DNA from: Psychromonas algarum
GTDB taxonomy: Bacteria > Pseudomonadota > Gammaproteobacteria > Enterobacterales > Psychromonadaceae
Reading direction: 5' to 3'
DNA length: 55,362 nucleotides
Assembly: GCF_004376845.1 (NCBI RefSeq)
Contig: NZ_SNUW01000013.1
Coordinates: forward strand, 1-55,362
Shown here: positions 8,970 through 19,843 of the stretch, in pieces
Position numbering within the stretch: position 1 is the stretch's first letter
How the letters are laid out: each line of letters starts with the position of its first letter
The notes under the pieces: generated by a model
What the model was told of the DNA's origin: nothing
The model's input: the letters and a program-made list of their open reading frames with translations, nothing else
Databases searched by the model: none
Position numbers and translations under genes: made by a program

Positions 8970-9749
8970 CTAGATAAAACGTTTCAACACTTCTATAAAA
9001 CATTCACTTTCACTAATAAATGGCGCGTGTGATGAGCATTCAAAAACCACTTTTTTCTTAGATGGAGACAACAACATTACCGCCTGTAAGTTTGTGATAG
9101 GCACTAAGCTATCATGCTCACCAAATAAGCTTAAACAAGGCATAGATAATTGTTCAAAGTCATTTCGTAAATCAACATCATTTAATAAATCTAATCCAGA
9201 AAGTAATGCTGTTGAAGTAGGTAAAGGTTGACCAGTTAATAATGATTTAATGGTCATAATATCAGATTTAACTGTGTCACTTCCCATTGCTTGCAATGAG
9301 AAAAATCGAGTTAATGTTTTTTTAGATTGCTTGCTTACCCCAACTTTAAAAGCATCAAACACCTCTTTTTTAACACCCCGCCACTGCTCCTGTTCAACAA
9401 ATTTCATTGAAGTACATACTTGGATAAGTTTATCCACTCGTTCAGGAAAATGAGCAGCAACGTAAGTAGCAACTAAACCACCTAAGGACCAACCACACCA
9501 AATAGCGTGTTCCGGTAATTTTTGTAAAATAGTGTTGCTAATATTTGCCAAAGAGTAATGATCAACATCAGGTTGTTCCCCATAACCCGGTAAATCAACT
9601 AAATGCACTCGATAATCTTGACTTAATTGTTCTGCAACAATACTCCAAATGGCACTATTAACTCCCCAGCCATGAACTAAAACAAGATCACGGCCTTCAC
9701 CAAGCACTTGATAATCAACTTGCTCATTATTTTGCTGTTCTATACTCAC
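8970..9749 (-). CDS. bioH: Pimeloyl-ACP methyl ester carboxylesterase BioH
   Basis: BioH removes the methyl group from pimeloyl-ACP methyl ester, closing the pimelate branch of biotin synthesis. The alpha/beta hydrolase core is clear: the HGWG oxyanion motif, the nucleophile elbow GWSLGG (Ser88), the acid in FGEHDSLVP, and the catalytic His241 in SSHAPF. The length of 259 fits BioH. The divergent gntX gene starts only 30 bp upstream, so their promoters must overlap coding sequence. The bioH/gntX/nfuA block is conserved in the class. Confidence 0.92.
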   Translation of the reverse strand: MSIEQQNNEQVDYQVLGEGRDLVLVHGWGVNSAIWSIVAEQLSQDYRVHLVDLPGYGEQPDVDHYSLANISNTILQKLPEHAIWCGWSLGGLVATYVAAHFPERVDKLIQVCTSMKFVEQEQWRGVKKEVFDAFKVGVSKQSKKTLTRFFSLQAMGSDTVKSDIMTIKSLLTGQPLPTSTALLSGLDLLNDVDLRNDFEQLSMPCLSLFGEHDSLVPITNLQAVMLLSPSKKKVVFECSSHAPFISESECFIEVLKRFI

Positions 9750-9779
9750 TATAACTTCATCTCTCTATAGGCTGTTTAT

Positions 9780-10523
9780 TTGCAACACTTTTTACGTAAT
9801 ATCTACCAACATAGTCAAAGACTACTTGAAGCTTGTTTACCAAGCCACTGTTTGCTGTGTAACCTAGCAAGTAAGCAGTCACTGATTTGTTCATTTTGTC
9901 ATGACGCCATATTAACAGAGAGAACTTATTGTTTGCACTGCGGATGTGGGCTAACTGCATCACAAGATTTTTGTGGAGAATGCTTACAACATCATTTTGA
10001 TTTTCAACAATTACATGCTGTTGCGAGTTACCAATCGCCCTTTCCTGAATTAATCAAACAACTAAAGTATAACAATCAATTATTAGTGGCAGACCTATTA
10101 GGCTTATTATTAGCTGATTCCCTTAAACAACGTTATAACCAACAACAATTACAAATTATTGATTACCTTATTCCTGTGCCCTTGCATGCAAAAAAACAAA
10201 GAACACGAGGTTTTAATCAAACACAACTTATTAGTAATGCACTGACTCAAAACCTTCCCGTTAAAATCGCACAAAAAACGATAATACGAAATAAGTTTAC
10301 TCAAGCTCAAGAAGGGTTGTCTCGCCAGCAACGAGCCTTTAATCTAAACAATGCTTTTTCATTAAGTGCAGAAGACAAAGCTGCATTAGCAGGAAAATAT
10401 ATTGTATTGCTTGATGATGTTGTAACAACAGGCGCAACAATTAACAGTTTATGCCAATGTTTATTAGCAGCGAAAGTTAAACGGGTTGATGTCTGGTGTA
10501 TTTGCCGCACTGAATTGCAATAA
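9780..10523 (+). CDS. gntX: ComF/GntX family phosphoribosyltransferase-like protein
   Basis: The N-terminus has a four-cysteine zinc-finger region (CLLC, CSFC, CLHCGCG, CGEC). The C-terminal half is a type I phosphoribosyltransferase fold with the PRPP-binding signature IVLLDDVVTTGATI and the FNQTQLIS motif typical of ComF. E. coli GntX is implicated in use of DNA as a nutrient, and ComF is needed for natural transformation, so DNA uptake is a reasonable but unproven role. The reading frame has no internal methionine, so the start must be a rare codon; TTG at 9780 is the best candidate but has only a weak ribosome site. Confidence 0.85.
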   Translation: MQHFLRNIYQHSQRLLEACLPSHCLLCNLASKQSLICSFCHDAILTERTYCLHCGCGLTASQDFCGECLQHHFDFQQLHAVASYQSPFPELIKQLKYNNQLLVADLLGLLLADSLKQRYNQQQLQIIDYLIPVPLHAKKQRTRGFNQTQLISNALTQNLPVKIAQKTIIRNKFTQAQEGLSRQQRAFNLNNAFSLSAEDKAALAGKYIVLLDDVVTTGATINSLCQCLLAAKVKRVDVWCICRTELQ

Positions 10524-10676
10524 TATTACCGTTCAATAACCAACATTTTGAGGTGATTGATTGCTTATATAAGCATCTTTATTTTATTATTTACTGCAAT
10601 ATCACTCTTTGCTTTATTATTGCGTTCAATTCTCGCTATAATACCCAAGTAAATTACTCAAGCATAAAGGTTTAAC

Positions 10677-11258
10677 ATGATCGAAATTACACCAGTTGCA
10701 CAAGCACACTTTGCAAAACTACTAGCGCCACAAAAAGAAGGCACTAACATCCGCGTGTTTGTAATCAACCCGGGTACACCAAAAGCGGAATGTGGTGTTT
10801 CATATTGTCCACCAGAAGCTGTTGAAAGTAGCGATACACGTTTAAAACTTGATGGCTTTGACGCATTAATTGATGAGATTAGCCTACCTTTCTTAGAAGA
10901 TGCTTTTGTTGATCTTGTTGAAGAAGAAGCAGGCACTCAATTAACATTAAAAGCACCTAATGCCAAAATGCGCCGCGTAAAAGACGATGCACCATTAATT
11001 GAACGTGTTGAATATGTAATCCAAACACAAATAAATCCACAGCTAGCAAGCCATGGTGGTTTTATTAAGCTAATTGAAATTACTGATGACAACGTTGCCA
11101 TCATTGAATTTGGTGGCGGCTGCAATGGTTGTTCACAAGTAGATTTAACGCTAAAAGAAGGCATTGAAAAAGAATTACTTGAAGAGTTCTCTGGCGAGCT
11201 AAATGCAGTACGTGACGTAACTGAACACGCTAGCGGCGATCACTCTTTCTACAAATAA
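10677..11258 (+). CDS. nfuA: Fe/S biogenesis protein NfuA
   Basis: NfuA carries a 4Fe-4S cluster to target apoproteins, mainly under oxidative stress or iron limitation. It combines a degenerate A-type carrier domain (residues 1-95) with a C-terminal Nfu domain holding the cluster-binding CxxC (Cys149, Cys152 in [11 protein letters not shown]). The length of 193 matches E. coli NfuA (191). A TATAAT hexamer about 40 bp upstream (10637-10642) is a probable -10. It converges with yjeH, with only 13 bp between the stops. Confidence 0.95.
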   Translation: MIEITPVAQAHFAKLLAPQKEGTNIRVFVINPGTPKAECGVSYCPPEAVESSDTRLKLDGFDALIDEISLPFLEDAFVDLVEEEAGTQLTLKAPNAKMRRVKDDAPLIERVEYVIQTQINPQLASHGGFIKLIEITDDNVAIIEFGGGCNGCSQVDLTLKEGIEKELLEEFSGELNAVRDVTEHASGDHSFYK

Positions 11259-11271
11259 TGTCTATAAAGAG

Positions 11272-12546
11272 TTAGTCTAATTTGATGCGGTTATTTGCTT
11301 GATAGATAACCGCATAATAACCAGCTAAACCTAATACTAATAGCAACGCAAAAATCATCTCTCGACCTAATGCTAAAAACAAAATAAAGCATGTCAAACT
11401 AGCAAAGCCTGCAATCCATTTACCTTTACCCTTAAGCAATTTAACGCCTGCAATTGCAGCAGCTAAATAGATCAAAATAAACAAACCATTCGCATTAGCA
11501 ATTAAAGTATCTATAGGTAAATGAATCATATGGGTAATTAACAACACAATGAAACACAATAAAATGGCCAAAGAGAGCCCTAGATAAGCCACATTATGCT
11601 TATTAGTATGTTGAAAATTTCTATAGATTTGCTGCTGTTGAGCCATACTTTGTAACAAACGAGAGAAGCCAACAAAATAAAGACTAATAGAAATAAAACA
11701 AGTACAGAAGCCCACTAAGTTAACTAACAAATAACCTTTATTTCCTAAACTAGACTCAACCAAATGTACCACTGAATTTAGGTTATTTTCTTGCCCACCA
11801 TAAAACCCCATTTGTAATAAGCTAACACTAATCACTCCATAAACAATTAAAGTGATGGTAATGCCAATAAAAATGGTCAGCGGAAAATCTCGTTCAGGAT
11901 GTTTAAAATCATCTGCAATATGCGTGATCGCTTCAATGCCTAGAAAACACCAAAGAATGAAAGTTGCGCTTAAAGCAATATGGCTAATATTGAATGCGGT
12001 ATCAGGTAATTCAACAGGATAACTCAACTGACTATCAATAGAGGCAAATAATAAAGTACTTACAATAACAAGACTAAGTAAGGATTGAATAATGGCAGCC
12101 GTTTTTAACCCTAACAAATTAATCATTAATAAGAACAATAAAATAACGATTGAGATTTCGAGTCGAAGATCCATTTGAGGACTAATAAAATGCCAATATA
12201 TTAATGCATTTTGTAAAAAATTCGCAGCCGTCATCGTGATCACAGGAGATCCTAGAGCAACAACCCAAATAAACATCCAGCTAACTAATCGAGCACTACG
12301 TTCTCCAAATGCTTGTTGTACAAAATAAGCTGTGCCACCTGCATTGGGATAAAACTTTCCTAATTGCGCAAAGGTAAACACAATAGGCACGATTAATATC
12401 CCCATTATTGCCCAAGCTAATAACGACCAACTGCCCGAGATTTGAGCGGCAATGGCAGGAATAATAAAAACCCCCGAACCCAATAATGCAGAAACCAAGA
12501 TGCCGACACCCTGAGGTACTGATATTTTATGTGTTTTCAACGTCAC
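11272..12546 (-). CDS. yjeH: APC-family amino-acid exporter, YjeH-like
   Basis: This inner-membrane transporter of about twelve segments belongs to the amino acid-polyamine-organocation superfamily. The opening GVGILVSALLGSGVFIIPA, the YPNAGGTAYFV loop and the LWCFLGIEAITHIADDFKHP segment follow the YjeH pattern closely. E. coli YjeH exports L-methionine and branched-chain amino acids. The substrate here is assigned by family only. It stands alone on the minus strand. Confidence 0.82.
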   Translation of the reverse strand: MTLKTHKISVPQGVGILVSALLGSGVFIIPAIAAQISGSWSLLAWAIMGILIVPIVFTFAQLGKFYPNAGGTAYFVQQAFGERSARLVSWMFIWVVALGSPVITMTAANFLQNALIYWHFISPQMDLRLEISIVILLFLLMINLLGLKTAAIIQSLLSLVIVSTLLFASIDSQLSYPVELPDTAFNISHIALSATFILWCFLGIEAITHIADDFKHPERDFPLTIFIGITITLIVYGVISVSLLQMGFYGGQENNLNSVVHLVESSLGNKGYLLVNLVGFCTCFISISLYFVGFSRLLQSMAQQQQIYRNFQHTNKHNVAYLGLSLAILLCFIVLLITHMIHLPIDTLIANANGLFILIYLAAAIAGVKLLKGKGKWIAGFASLTCFILFLALGREMIFALLLVLGLAGYYAVIYQANNRIKLD

Positions 12547-12714
12547 AAACTCTCCTTAATTTGCACGCAGTCTACCACTTGTTTTCAATTAACTCAGTAG
12601 TGAAATAAAGCATCTTCACAGAAAAAGCAAAGCAACCATTGAAATAGAGAAATCACAAGCCACTTATTGAAATTCTAGCCTTGTATAACACTTCATTTAT
12701 AAAAAACGTGCAGT

Positions 12715-12742
12715 TTGTCAAATAATGCGAGCATTTTATAAA
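12715..12742 (+). promoter_or_regulatory. Probable deaD promoter with a leader of about 200 nt
   Basis: TTGTCA (12715-12720) and TATAAA (12737-12742) are separated by 16 bp. Transcription from here would give an untranslated leader of about 200 nt before deaD. It includes a GC-rich hairpin, CGCGG/CCGCG, at 12819-12834. Long leaders are known for cold-shock-induced deaD mRNAs. The rest of 12547-12950 has no gene. Confidence 0.5.
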
Positions 12743-12950
12743 CAAATAAAGTAGAATGCGCCTCCCTCGCACACGGATCCATCTAAAGCGAAGCAAAATA
12801 TTCAGAGTAAACCTACTACGCGGTTGATTCCGCGAAAAATTAATGGAAATGGTTCAATTAGCATTTAACTTGTTGAACTGATGTAGGAATAGGCTGAATT
12901 TAACGTGCGTTCGAGCAACGTACAGTATTTTATAAACTCATGAGGCCACT

Positions 12951-14678
12951 ATGTCAGAGTCAGAAAACCAAGTAGAAAAAGCAGGACCAACTTTTAAAGA
13001 ATTAAACTTACCAGAAGCACTTGTACAAGTTGTTTCAGAAATGGGTTACGAAACACCATCTCCTATCCAAGCACAAACAATACCGCACCTATTAAAAGGT
13101 GAAGATGTATTAGGTCTTGCACAAACGGGTACAGGTAAAACGGGTGCTTTTGCTCTTCCTTTATTAGCAAATATTGATGTCAGTAAAAATCATCCACAAG
13201 TATTGGTATTAGCACCAACTCGTGAATTAGCAATCCAAGTAGCTGAAGCATTTCAATCTTATTCTCGCCACATGCGTGGTTTCCACGTTATGCCAATTTA
13301 CGGTGGACAAAGCTACAACATTCAATTCAAACAACTAGCTCGTGGACCACAAGTAGTTGTTGGTACGCCTGGTCGTATCATGGACCACTTAAAACGTAAA
13401 ACATTAGATTTATCAAACCTACAAACATTAGTACTTGATGAAGCTGATGAAATGTTACGTATGGGTTTCATTGATGATGTTGAAACAATCATGAAAGAGA
13501 TGCCTGAGAAGCACCAAACTGCGCTTTTCTCAGCAACAATGCCTGATCAAATCAAGCGCATTACTAAGCGTTACATGAACAACCCGACAGAAGTTAAAAT
13601 CAAAGCTAAAACATCTACTGTTTCAAACATTGAACAAAAATGTTGGATCGTACGTGGTGTTAACAAGTTAGATGCATTAACACGTATGTTAGAAACTGAA
13701 GAGTTTGATGGCGTGATCATCTTTGCTCGTACTAAAACAGCAACCGTTGAATTAGCAGAACGTTTAGAAGCTCGTGGTTACCGCAGTGCTGCACTAAATG
13801 GTGATATGAACCAACAAACACGTGAACGTACCATTGCACGCCTTAAGTCTGGTGGCTTAGATATTTTAGTAGCAACCGACGTTGCTGCTCGTGGTCTAGA
13901 CGTTGAGCGTATTAGCTTAGTAGTAAACTACGACATCCCAACTGATACTGAATCTTATGTTCACCGTATCGGTCGTACAGGTCGTGCTGGCCGTACTGGT
14001 AAAGCAATTTTATTTGCAGCACCACGTGAACGTCGTTTATTACAAGCAATTGAACGTGCTACTCGTCAACCAATTACTATTATGGACTTACCAACACGTG
14101 ATGAAGTAACTCAAACACGTATTGATAACTTCCAAAAACAAATCTTCTCAACATGTGAAAGTGAAGATTTAACATTCTTCCGTACTTTATTTGAGCAAAT
14201 GGTTAATAATTCTGAGATTGATGATACCGATCTTGCTGCAGCATTATTATTCTTGGCACAAAAAGAAAAACCATTACAGCCAGTTGAAGAAAAATTTGTA
14301 GAGCCTCGTAGCAATGATCGTGATTTTGCTCGTGGTGATCGCCCTCGTCGTGATCGTAACGATCGCTCTCGCGGAGATCGTCCTGACCGTAATGATCGTT
14401 CTCGCAACGAAGATAAACCACGTGGTCGCGGACGTCCTACTGACGTTGAACTTGAAATGTTCCGCTTAGATGTTGGTCGTGAGCATGGTGTACAGGTTAA
14501 AAATATCGTAGGTGCTATTGCAAACGAAGCAAACATCAACAGCCGTTTCATTGGTGATATCCGTTTAAATGACGATCACTCAACAATTGAATTACCAAAA
14601 GGTATGCCGGAAAACACATTAGCGCATCTTAGAGGTGTGCAAGTATGTAAACGTCCGTTAAACCTTAAAAAAGTCTAA
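12951..14678 (+). CDS. deaD: ATP-dependent DEAD-box RNA helicase DeaD (CsdA)
   Basis: DeaD unwinds structured RNA during ribosome assembly and cold adaptation. The helicase motifs are complete: AQTGTGKT (Walker A), PTREL, TPGR, LDEADEML, SAT, and HRIGRTGRAGR. A charged linker rich in Arg and Asp with RGD-like repeats (about residues 455-495) precedes the C-terminal DbpA-type RNA-binding domain. At 575 residues it is slightly shorter than E. coli DeaD. It has a long leader and a strong terminator, so it is a single-gene unit. Confidence 0.95.
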   Translation: MSESENQVEKAGPTFKELNLPEALVQVVSEMGYETPSPIQAQTIPHLLKGEDVLGLAQTGTGKTGAFALPLLANIDVSKNHPQVLVLAPTRELAIQVAEAFQSYSRHMRGFHVMPIYGGQSYNIQFKQLARGPQVVVGTPGRIMDHLKRKTLDLSNLQTLVLDEADEMLRMGFIDDVETIMKEMPEKHQTALFSATMPDQIKRITKRYMNNPTEVKIKAKTSTVSNIEQKCWIVRGVNKLDALTRMLETEEFDGVIIFARTKTATVELAERLEARGYRSAALNGDMNQQTRERTIARLKSGGLDILVATDVAARGLDVERISLVVNYDIPTDTESYVHRIGRTGRAGRTGKAILFAAPRERRLLQAIERATRQPITIMDLPTRDEVTQTRIDNFQKQIFSTCESEDLTFFRTLFEQMVNNSEIDDTDLAAALLFLAQKEKPLQPVEEKFVEPRSNDRDFARGDRPRRDRNDRSRGDRPDRNDRSRNEDKPRGRGRPTDVELEMFRLDVGREHGVQVKNIVGAIANEANINSRFIGDIRLNDDHSTIELPKGMPENTLAHLRGVQVCKRPLNLKKV

Positions 14679-14700
14679 GTTTAAATAAGACTTTATATCA

Positions 14701-14723
14701 AGGAGGCTAGCGCCTCCTTTTTT
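14701..14723 (+). terminator. Rho-independent terminator of deaD
   Basis: The stem AGGAGGC / GCCTCCT with a TAGC loop is followed by six T. Confidence 0.92.
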
Positions 14724-14783
14724 GTGCCTGTAAGAAAATTAACTCGCTAAACTTCCTCTGCTAATATTTTTATTATTCGCAAT

Positions 14784-14816
14784 AAAAAAGGCCGATGACA
14801 AATATCAACGACCTTT
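14784..14816 (-). terminator. Rho-independent terminator of glmU
   Basis: On the minus strand a 12-bp stem with one wobble and one mismatch (AAAGGTCGTTGA / TCATCGGCCTTT) runs into six T, 26 bp past the glmU stop. Confidence 0.8.
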
Positions 14817-14842
14817 AAAAGAGTTACATTTAATAACAAATA

Positions 14843-16201
14843 TTATTTTTTAATTGGACGCTTCCAACCTTCAACATGACGTTGCTTAGTTCGTGCAACC
14901 GTTAGTGCATTTTCAGGGACATCATTAACAATTGTTGTTCCTGCTGCCGTTGTCGCACCATTACCAATAGTAACGGGAGCCACAAGTTGACAATCACTAC
15001 CAACAAACACATCGTCACCAATTGTTGTTAAATGCTTATTTGCACCATCATAGTTACAAGTGATCACACCTGCACCTACATTTACACGTTGTCCAATCAC
15101 ACTATCGCCGATATAACTTAAATGCCCACATTTAGTGCCATTTCCTAGTGTTGATTTTTTCACTTCTACAAAATTACCGATATGTACATCTTCTTTAAGT
15201 ACAGTACCAGGACGAATGCGAGCAAAAGGACCAATTGATGAAGCCTCTCCTATACTTGCACCTTCGATAATAGAATTTGCTTTTATTTCAGTGTTATCAG
15301 CGATATCACAGTTTTTTAGAATACAGCCTGCACCTATTTTTACGCCATAACCTAAGGTCACTTTACCTTCAATAATAACGTTAATATCAATATCAACATC
15401 TTGGCCACAAGTTAATTCACCACGTAAATCAAAACGACTTGGGTCACGCAACATAACTCCACTTAACAATAGGTCATTAGCTTTTTGACGTTGATATGCT
15501 CGCTCTAAATTAGCAAGTTGTAAGCGGTTATTAACACCTTCAACTTCAAAAGCATGCTCAGGTTGAACAGTTTCAATTGAACAGCCTTCTAAATGAGCCA
15601 TTTTAATAATATCAGTGATGTAATATTCACCCGCGGCATTATCGTTAGATAGAGCTGGCAACCAACGACTTAAGTCACTTGCATTCGCCACTAAAATACC
15701 AGTATTCACTTCTTGAATGGCAAGTTGAGTTGGGTTGGCATCTTTTTGTTCAACAATACCAATAACATCACCACCAGCACGTTCGATACGACCGTAACCA
15801 GTTGGATCATCTAATTTAATTGTTAATAGTCCAATCCCACCTTGCGGTTGCACTGCAATTAATTTTTGTAATGTAGTCGCTGATAATAAAGGCACATCAC
15901 CATAGACCATTAATATTTTTTCTTCTGCTTGGAAATGAGGTTGTGCAATTTGCATTGCATGCCCTGTCCCCAATTGTTCAGTTTGTTCTATCCAATTTAA
16001 ACAAGGGTCAGAAATATTCTTTTGCATGATGTCGCCACCATGCCCATAAATTAAATGAATGTTTTCAGAGCCAATCCCTTTTACGGTGTCAATAACATGC
16101 TGCACCATGGGTTTGTCTGCAATTTTATGTAACACTTTTGGTAAACGAGAACACATGCGGGTGCCTTTGCCGGCAGCGAGAATAACAACACTAAGTGACA
16201 T
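14843..16201 (-). CDS. glmU: Bifunctional GlmU: GlcNAc-1-P uridyltransferase and GlcN-1-P acetyltransferase
   Basis: GlmU makes UDP-N-acetylglucosamine for peptidoglycan and LPS. The N-terminal pyrophosphorylase domain starts with LAAGKGTRM, the nucleotide-binding loop. YGDVPLL and the EVNTGI segment follow. The C-terminal half is a left-handed beta-helix of hexapeptide repeats with the acetyltransferase region [11 protein letters not shown]. The length of 452 is standard. It is transcribed alone and divergently from nadE. Confidence 0.96.
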   Translation of the reverse strand: MSLSVVILAAGKGTRMCSRLPKVLHKIADKPMVQHVIDTVKGIGSENIHLIYGHGGDIMQKNISDPCLNWIEQTEQLGTGHAMQIAQPHFQAEEKILMVYGDVPLLSATTLQKLIAVQPQGGIGLLTIKLDDPTGYGRIERAGGDVIGIVEQKDANPTQLAIQEVNTGILVANASDLSRWLPALSNDNAAGEYYITDIIKMAHLEGCSIETVQPEHAFEVEGVNNRLQLANLERAYQRQKANDLLLSGVMLRDPSRFDLRGELTCGQDVDIDINVIIEGKVTLGYGVKIGAGCILKNCDIADNTEIKANSIIEGASIGEASSIGPFARIRPGTVLKEDVHIGNFVEVKKSTLGNGTKCGHLSYIGDSVIGQRVNVGAGVITCNYDGANKHLTTIGDDVFVGSDCQLVAPVTIGNGATTAAGTTIVNDVPENALTVARTKQRHVEGWKRPIKK

Positions 16202-16421
16202 AAATAAAACTCCAGAAAATCAGAAAAATATTATTTTAACTGAATTACCGGCGATAGCGAATCACAAAGCAATATTAACTAACTTTTTATTTAAAAAAAT
16301 AAATGGAATATCTTCACAGAGTGTGAATAATAAATAGCTTAATGGAAACACTATGATTCAATAGAAAAAATTACCATAATAGATCTTATTCTACTCAATA
16401 AAAAAATTAATGGGATGTTCA

Positions 16422-17252
16422 ATGAAAGAGCAAATTTTAGCTGAAATGCATGTGCTACCAAGCATTGATATCGAAACAGAAATTCAACAACGTATCAACT
16501 TTATTAAACAGACATTACAACAATCTCATACTAAAACTTTAGTATTAGGTATTAGTGGTGGTGTCGACTCAAGTACTGCCGGTCGTCTATGCCAGTTAGC
16601 TGTTGAACAACTTAACCAATCAACACAAACAAACGATTACCAATTTATTGCTGTGCGTTTACCTTATGCAGTACAAAAAGATGAAGATGAAGCACAACTT
16701 GCGTTAAGTTTCATTCAACCTTCACACAGCGTGGCAGTAAATATTCAAGCTGGCGCTGATGGTATTCATCAAAGTACTTTAGATGCAGTAAAAAATAGCA
16801 GTATTCATTATTCTGAAGAGACTAACCTAGATTTTGTTAAGGGCAATGTTAAAGCGCGTATGCGAATGATTGCGCAATATGAAATAGCCGGATTAACGGG
16901 AGGTTTAGTTGTTGGAACCGATCACAGTGCAGAAAACATTACCGGTTTTTACACAAAACATGGGGATGGCGCTTGCGACTTAGCCCCTCTATTTGGTCTA
17001 AACAAACGCCAAGTAAGATCACTTGCAAAGCACCTAGGTGCACCTAGCTTACTAGTTGAAAAAGCGCCAACAGCAGATTTAGAAGAAAATAAGCCTCAGC
17101 TAGAAGATGAAGTTGCATTAGGTATGACTTATGACCAAATAGATGATTTCTTAGAAGGAAAATCTGTTGCTCCAGAGATAGAAGAAAAATTAATTGCCAT
17201 CTATTTACGAACTCAACATAAGCGCCAACCTATCCCAACTATTTACGACTAA
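16422..17252 (+). CDS. nadE: NH3-dependent NAD+ synthetase NadE
   Basis: NadE amidates nicotinic acid adenine dinucleotide to NAD+ using ammonia. The PP-loop [19 protein letters not shown], and the KAPTADLE segment all match the family. I use the ATG at 16422 because the family begins MxxQI at this point and a GGGA ribosome site precedes it; an in-frame ATG at 16410 would add four residues. The resulting 276 residues match E. coli NadE (275). No glutaminase domain is present. Confidence 0.94.
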   Translation: MKEQILAEMHVLPSIDIETEIQQRINFIKQTLQQSHTKTLVLGISGGVDSSTAGRLCQLAVEQLNQSTQTNDYQFIAVRLPYAVQKDEDEAQLALSFIQPSHSVAVNIQAGADGIHQSTLDAVKNSSIHYSEETNLDFVKGNVKARMRMIAQYEIAGLTGGLVVGTDHSAENITGFYTKHGDGACDLAPLFGLNKRQVRSLAKHLGAPSLLVEKAPTADLEENKPQLEDEVALGMTYDQIDDFLEGKSVAPEIEEKLIAIYLRTQHKRQPIPTIYD

Positions 17253-17301
17253 ACACCTTAGTATTCAACGTTCTCAGTTGTATATGAATAGTTTCCTTAT
17301 C

Positions 17302-17329
17302 TAATGGCTTAATAGAAATTAAGCCATTA
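17302..17329. repeat. 12-bp perfect hairpin downstream of nadE
   Basis: TAATGGCTTAAT and ATTAAGCCATTA flank an AGAA tetraloop. It probably ends or stabilises the nadE transcript, although no T run follows directly. The remaining asd upstream region is AT-rich, with no riboswitch that I can recognise. Confidence 0.6.
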
Positions 17330-17464
17330 TGGTAAATTTATGCACTTTTTTTTCAGCAAATCATCAAATCACTAGCCTTAATAAGGTTTCTAATGGTAAA
17401 TTATCTGCTCGATTAATAATTAATCGAACTCTATTTAACTATAAATTTTAAGGAAATGTAGACC

Positions 17465-18577
17465 ATGAAAAAAGTGGGTTTAGTTGGTTGGCGCGGTATG
17501 GTTGGTTCTGTTCTTATGCAAAGAATGCGTGAAGAGAATGATTTTGCAACGATTGAGCCAGTATTTTTCACCACCTCACAAGTTGGTCTACCTTCACCAG
17601 AGGTTGGCAAGCCAACCGAAACCTTAAAAGATGCCTCTTCAATTGAAGAATTATCAAAAATGGATATCATCATTACCTGTCAAGGTGGTGATTACACAAA
17701 CTCTGTTTATCCTGCGTTACGTGCTAGCGGTTGGGATGGTTACTGGATTGATGCCGCATCTTCATTACGCATGAAAGATGACAGCATTATCGTATTAGAC
17801 CCTGTAAATAAAGATGTTATTCAGCAAGGTTTAGCTGATGGTGTAAAAACATATGTTGGCGGTAACTGTACTGTTTCACTAATGCTATTAGCATTAGGTG
17901 GTCTATTTGAAGCAGATTTAATTGAATGGGTTTCTCCACATACTTATCAAGCAGCTTCAGGTGCAGGCGCACGTAATATGCGTGAATTAATCAGCCAAAT
18001 GGGTGCAATTGAATCATCAGTAGCTGCTGAGTTAGCGGATCCTGCATCAGCTATTTTAGAACTAGATAAAAAAGTAGCTGAATTTATTCGCAGTGATGCA
18101 TTACCAACAGAACAATTTGGTGCTCCGTTAGCAGGCAGTTTGATCCCATGGATTGATGTGCCAATGCCTTCTGGTCAATCAAAAGAAGAGTGGAAAGCAC
18201 AAGTTGAGGCGAACAAGATTTTAGGTACTAGCGACAAGCAAACACCTATTGATGGTTTATGCGTCCGAATTGGTGCAATGCGTTGTCATAGCCAAGCAAT
18301 CACAATGAAATTGAAAAAAGATGTATCAGTTGCTGAAATTGAGAAGATCTTAGCATCACATAATGAGTGGGTTAAAGTTATTCCAAATGAGCGTGAAGTT
18401 ACTGTATCAGAACTTTCTCCTGCAAAAGTAACAGGTACACTGAGTATTCCAGTAGGCCGTATTCGTAAACTAGCAATGGGTCCTGAATACATCAGTGCAT
18501 TTACTGTAGGCGATCAACTTCTATGGGGTGCAGCTGAGCCATTACGTCGTATGCTGAATATATTACAAGAAGCTTAA
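17465..18577 (+). CDS. asd: Aspartate-semialdehyde dehydrogenase Asd
   Basis: Asd reduces aspartyl phosphate to the semialdehyde, the branch point to lysine/diaminopimelate, threonine and methionine. The NADP-binding start is [11 protein letters not shown]. The catalytic Cys135 lies in [10 protein letters not shown], the same position as in E. coli. [11 protein letters not shown] and the [11 protein letters not shown] segment (substrate His) are also intact. At 370 residues it is the gram-negative form. It is monocistronic with a strong terminator. Confidence 0.96.
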   Translation: MKKVGLVGWRGMVGSVLMQRMREENDFATIEPVFFTTSQVGLPSPEVGKPTETLKDASSIEELSKMDIIITCQGGDYTNSVYPALRASGWDGYWIDAASSLRMKDDSIIVLDPVNKDVIQQGLADGVKTYVGGNCTVSLMLLALGGLFEADLIEWVSPHTYQAASGAGARNMRELISQMGAIESSVAAELADPASAILELDKKVAEFIRSDALPTEQFGAPLAGSLIPWIDVPMPSGQSKEEWKAQVEANKILGTSDKQTPIDGLCVRIGAMRCHSQAITMKLKKDVSVAEIEKILASHNEWVKVIPNEREVTVSELSPAKVTGTLSIPVGRIRKLAMGPEYISAFTVGDQLLWGAAEPLRRMLNILQEA

Positions 18578-18610
18578 TTACAAAATTTTTTAATAATAAA
18601 TCTTGTTAAT

Positions 18611-18638
18611 AAAAAGGCCTCTGATGAGGCCTTTTTTT
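18611..18638 (+). terminator. Rho-independent terminator of asd
   Basis: The 11-bp stem AAAAAGGCCTC / GAGGCCTTTTT with a TGAT loop ends in a run of seven T. Confidence 0.93.
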
Positions 18639-18763
18639 GTATCTATAATTTATAGAAATTACACTAATTAACAGATCGATTTTACTTGTTAAACTAAGTC
18701 ATTTTTTCTGCGCAAACTTTAGAGCTCTTATTTAATGTATTGCTATTACTCTCACCCTAAATC

Positions 18764-18787
18764 AAAAAAACCTCCGAAGAGGTTTTT
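18764..18787 (-). terminator. Rho-independent terminator of the yibN-grxC-secB-gpsA operon
   Basis: On the minus strand the stem AAAAACCTC / GAGGTTTTT with a TTCG loop ends in seven T, 24 bp past the gpsA stop. Confidence 0.9.
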
Positions 18788-18810
18788 AAAGCATAAAGTA
18801 GAAGTAATGT

Positions 18811-19815
18811 TTACTCGCCTTTTTTACTACGTGCTAATAAATCCATAGCAGCTTCTTGCACTGCTTTGCCTTGGTAGAGTACATAATAAATTTGTTCACA
18901 GATTGGCATTTCAATATTAACTCGACGTGCTAAGTTATATACTTCTTCAGTATTGCGGTAACCTTCGACAACCTGACCAATTTCAACCTGCGCTTCATCA
19001 ATCCCTTTGCCTTTACCTAATGCTAAACCAAAGCGACGATTACGAGACTGATTATCTGTACAAGTTAACACTAAGTCACCTAAACCAGCCATCCCCATAA
19101 AAGAAGATTCGCTTGCACCTAATGCAACGCCCAAACGAGTTAATTCAGCTAAACCTCGAGTGATCAGAGCGGTACGAGCATTTGCACCAAAACCTAAACC
19201 ATCAGCAAGGCCTGCTCCAATAGCAATAACATTTTTAACTGCGCCACCTAATTGAACAGCAGTGAAATCTTCCGAAATATACGTTCTGAAATTACTTTCA
19301 TTATGAAAAAGTTCAGCAAGATCCTGGATAAAATCAGTATTAGATCCAGCGATTGCAACAGCAGTCGGTAAACCTTTCGCTACTTCCATTGCAAAAGTAG
19401 GTCCCGATAATACTGCAAGAGGATAATTATCTCCGACAATATCTACAGCAACCTCTTGCAATAAACGTCCAGTTTTAGCTTCTAAGCCTTTTGTAGCCCA
19501 TGCGATACGATGCTCTGGACGTAAAAAAGGTTTAACTTGAGAGAGTACCAAACCAAAAACATGGCTAGGTATCACGAGTAAAATAGTATCTGTTGAGGCA
19601 AGGCACTTAGCTAAATCATTTTCAGCTTGAAGACGTTCAGGAAAAGCAACACCGGGTAAGAATTCTTTGTTTTCACGCTCTGCTTGCAACCGTTCTATAT
19701 GGTCAAGTTCATGACCCCAAAGTAACGTATTATATCCATTACGAGCCAAAGATACAGCAAGAGCAGTGCCGTAAGACCCTGCTCCTATTACTGTAATGGC
19801 AATTTGTTCAGCCAT
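18811..19815 (-). CDS. gpsA: NAD(P)-dependent glycerol-3-phosphate dehydrogenase GpsA
   Basis: GpsA makes sn-glycerol-3-phosphate for phospholipid synthesis. The Rossmann start [12 protein letters not shown], the [15 protein letters not shown] segment, the catalytic region [13 protein letters not shown] with its Lys, and the SRNRRFG motif are intact. The length of 334 is standard. It is the last gene of the minus-strand yibN-grxC-secB-gpsA unit, 28 bp after secB. Confidence 0.96.
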   Translation of the reverse strand: MAEQIAITVIGAGSYGTALAVSLARNGYNTLLWGHELDHIERLQAERENKEFLPGVAFPERLQAENDLAKCLASTDTILLVIPSHVFGLVLSQVKPFLRPEHRIAWATKGLEAKTGRLLQEVAVDIVGDNYPLAVLSGPTFAMEVAKGLPTAVAIAGSNTDFIQDLAELFHNESNFRTYISEDFTAVQLGGAVKNVIAIGAGLADGLGFGANARTALITRGLAELTRLGVALGASESSFMGMAGLGDLVLTCTDNQSRNRRFGLALGKGKGIDEAQVEIGQVVEGYRNTEEVYNLARRVNIEMPICEQIYYVLYQGKAVQEAAMDLLARSKKGE

Positions 19816-19843
19816 TAGATCACCTATTTAAGTAAAGACTTAA

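Noticed and set aside
14111-14551. Long open frame on the minus strand inside deaD, rich in Arg and Ser
   Set aside because: It is antisense to the repetitive Arg/Asp linker of DeaD; its composition mirrors the CGT/GAT repeats and it has no start site or family.
17253-17464. Lysine riboswitch upstream of asd
   Set aside because: The only strong structure is the nadE 3' hairpin; the conserved multi-helix lysine aptamer core is not visible.
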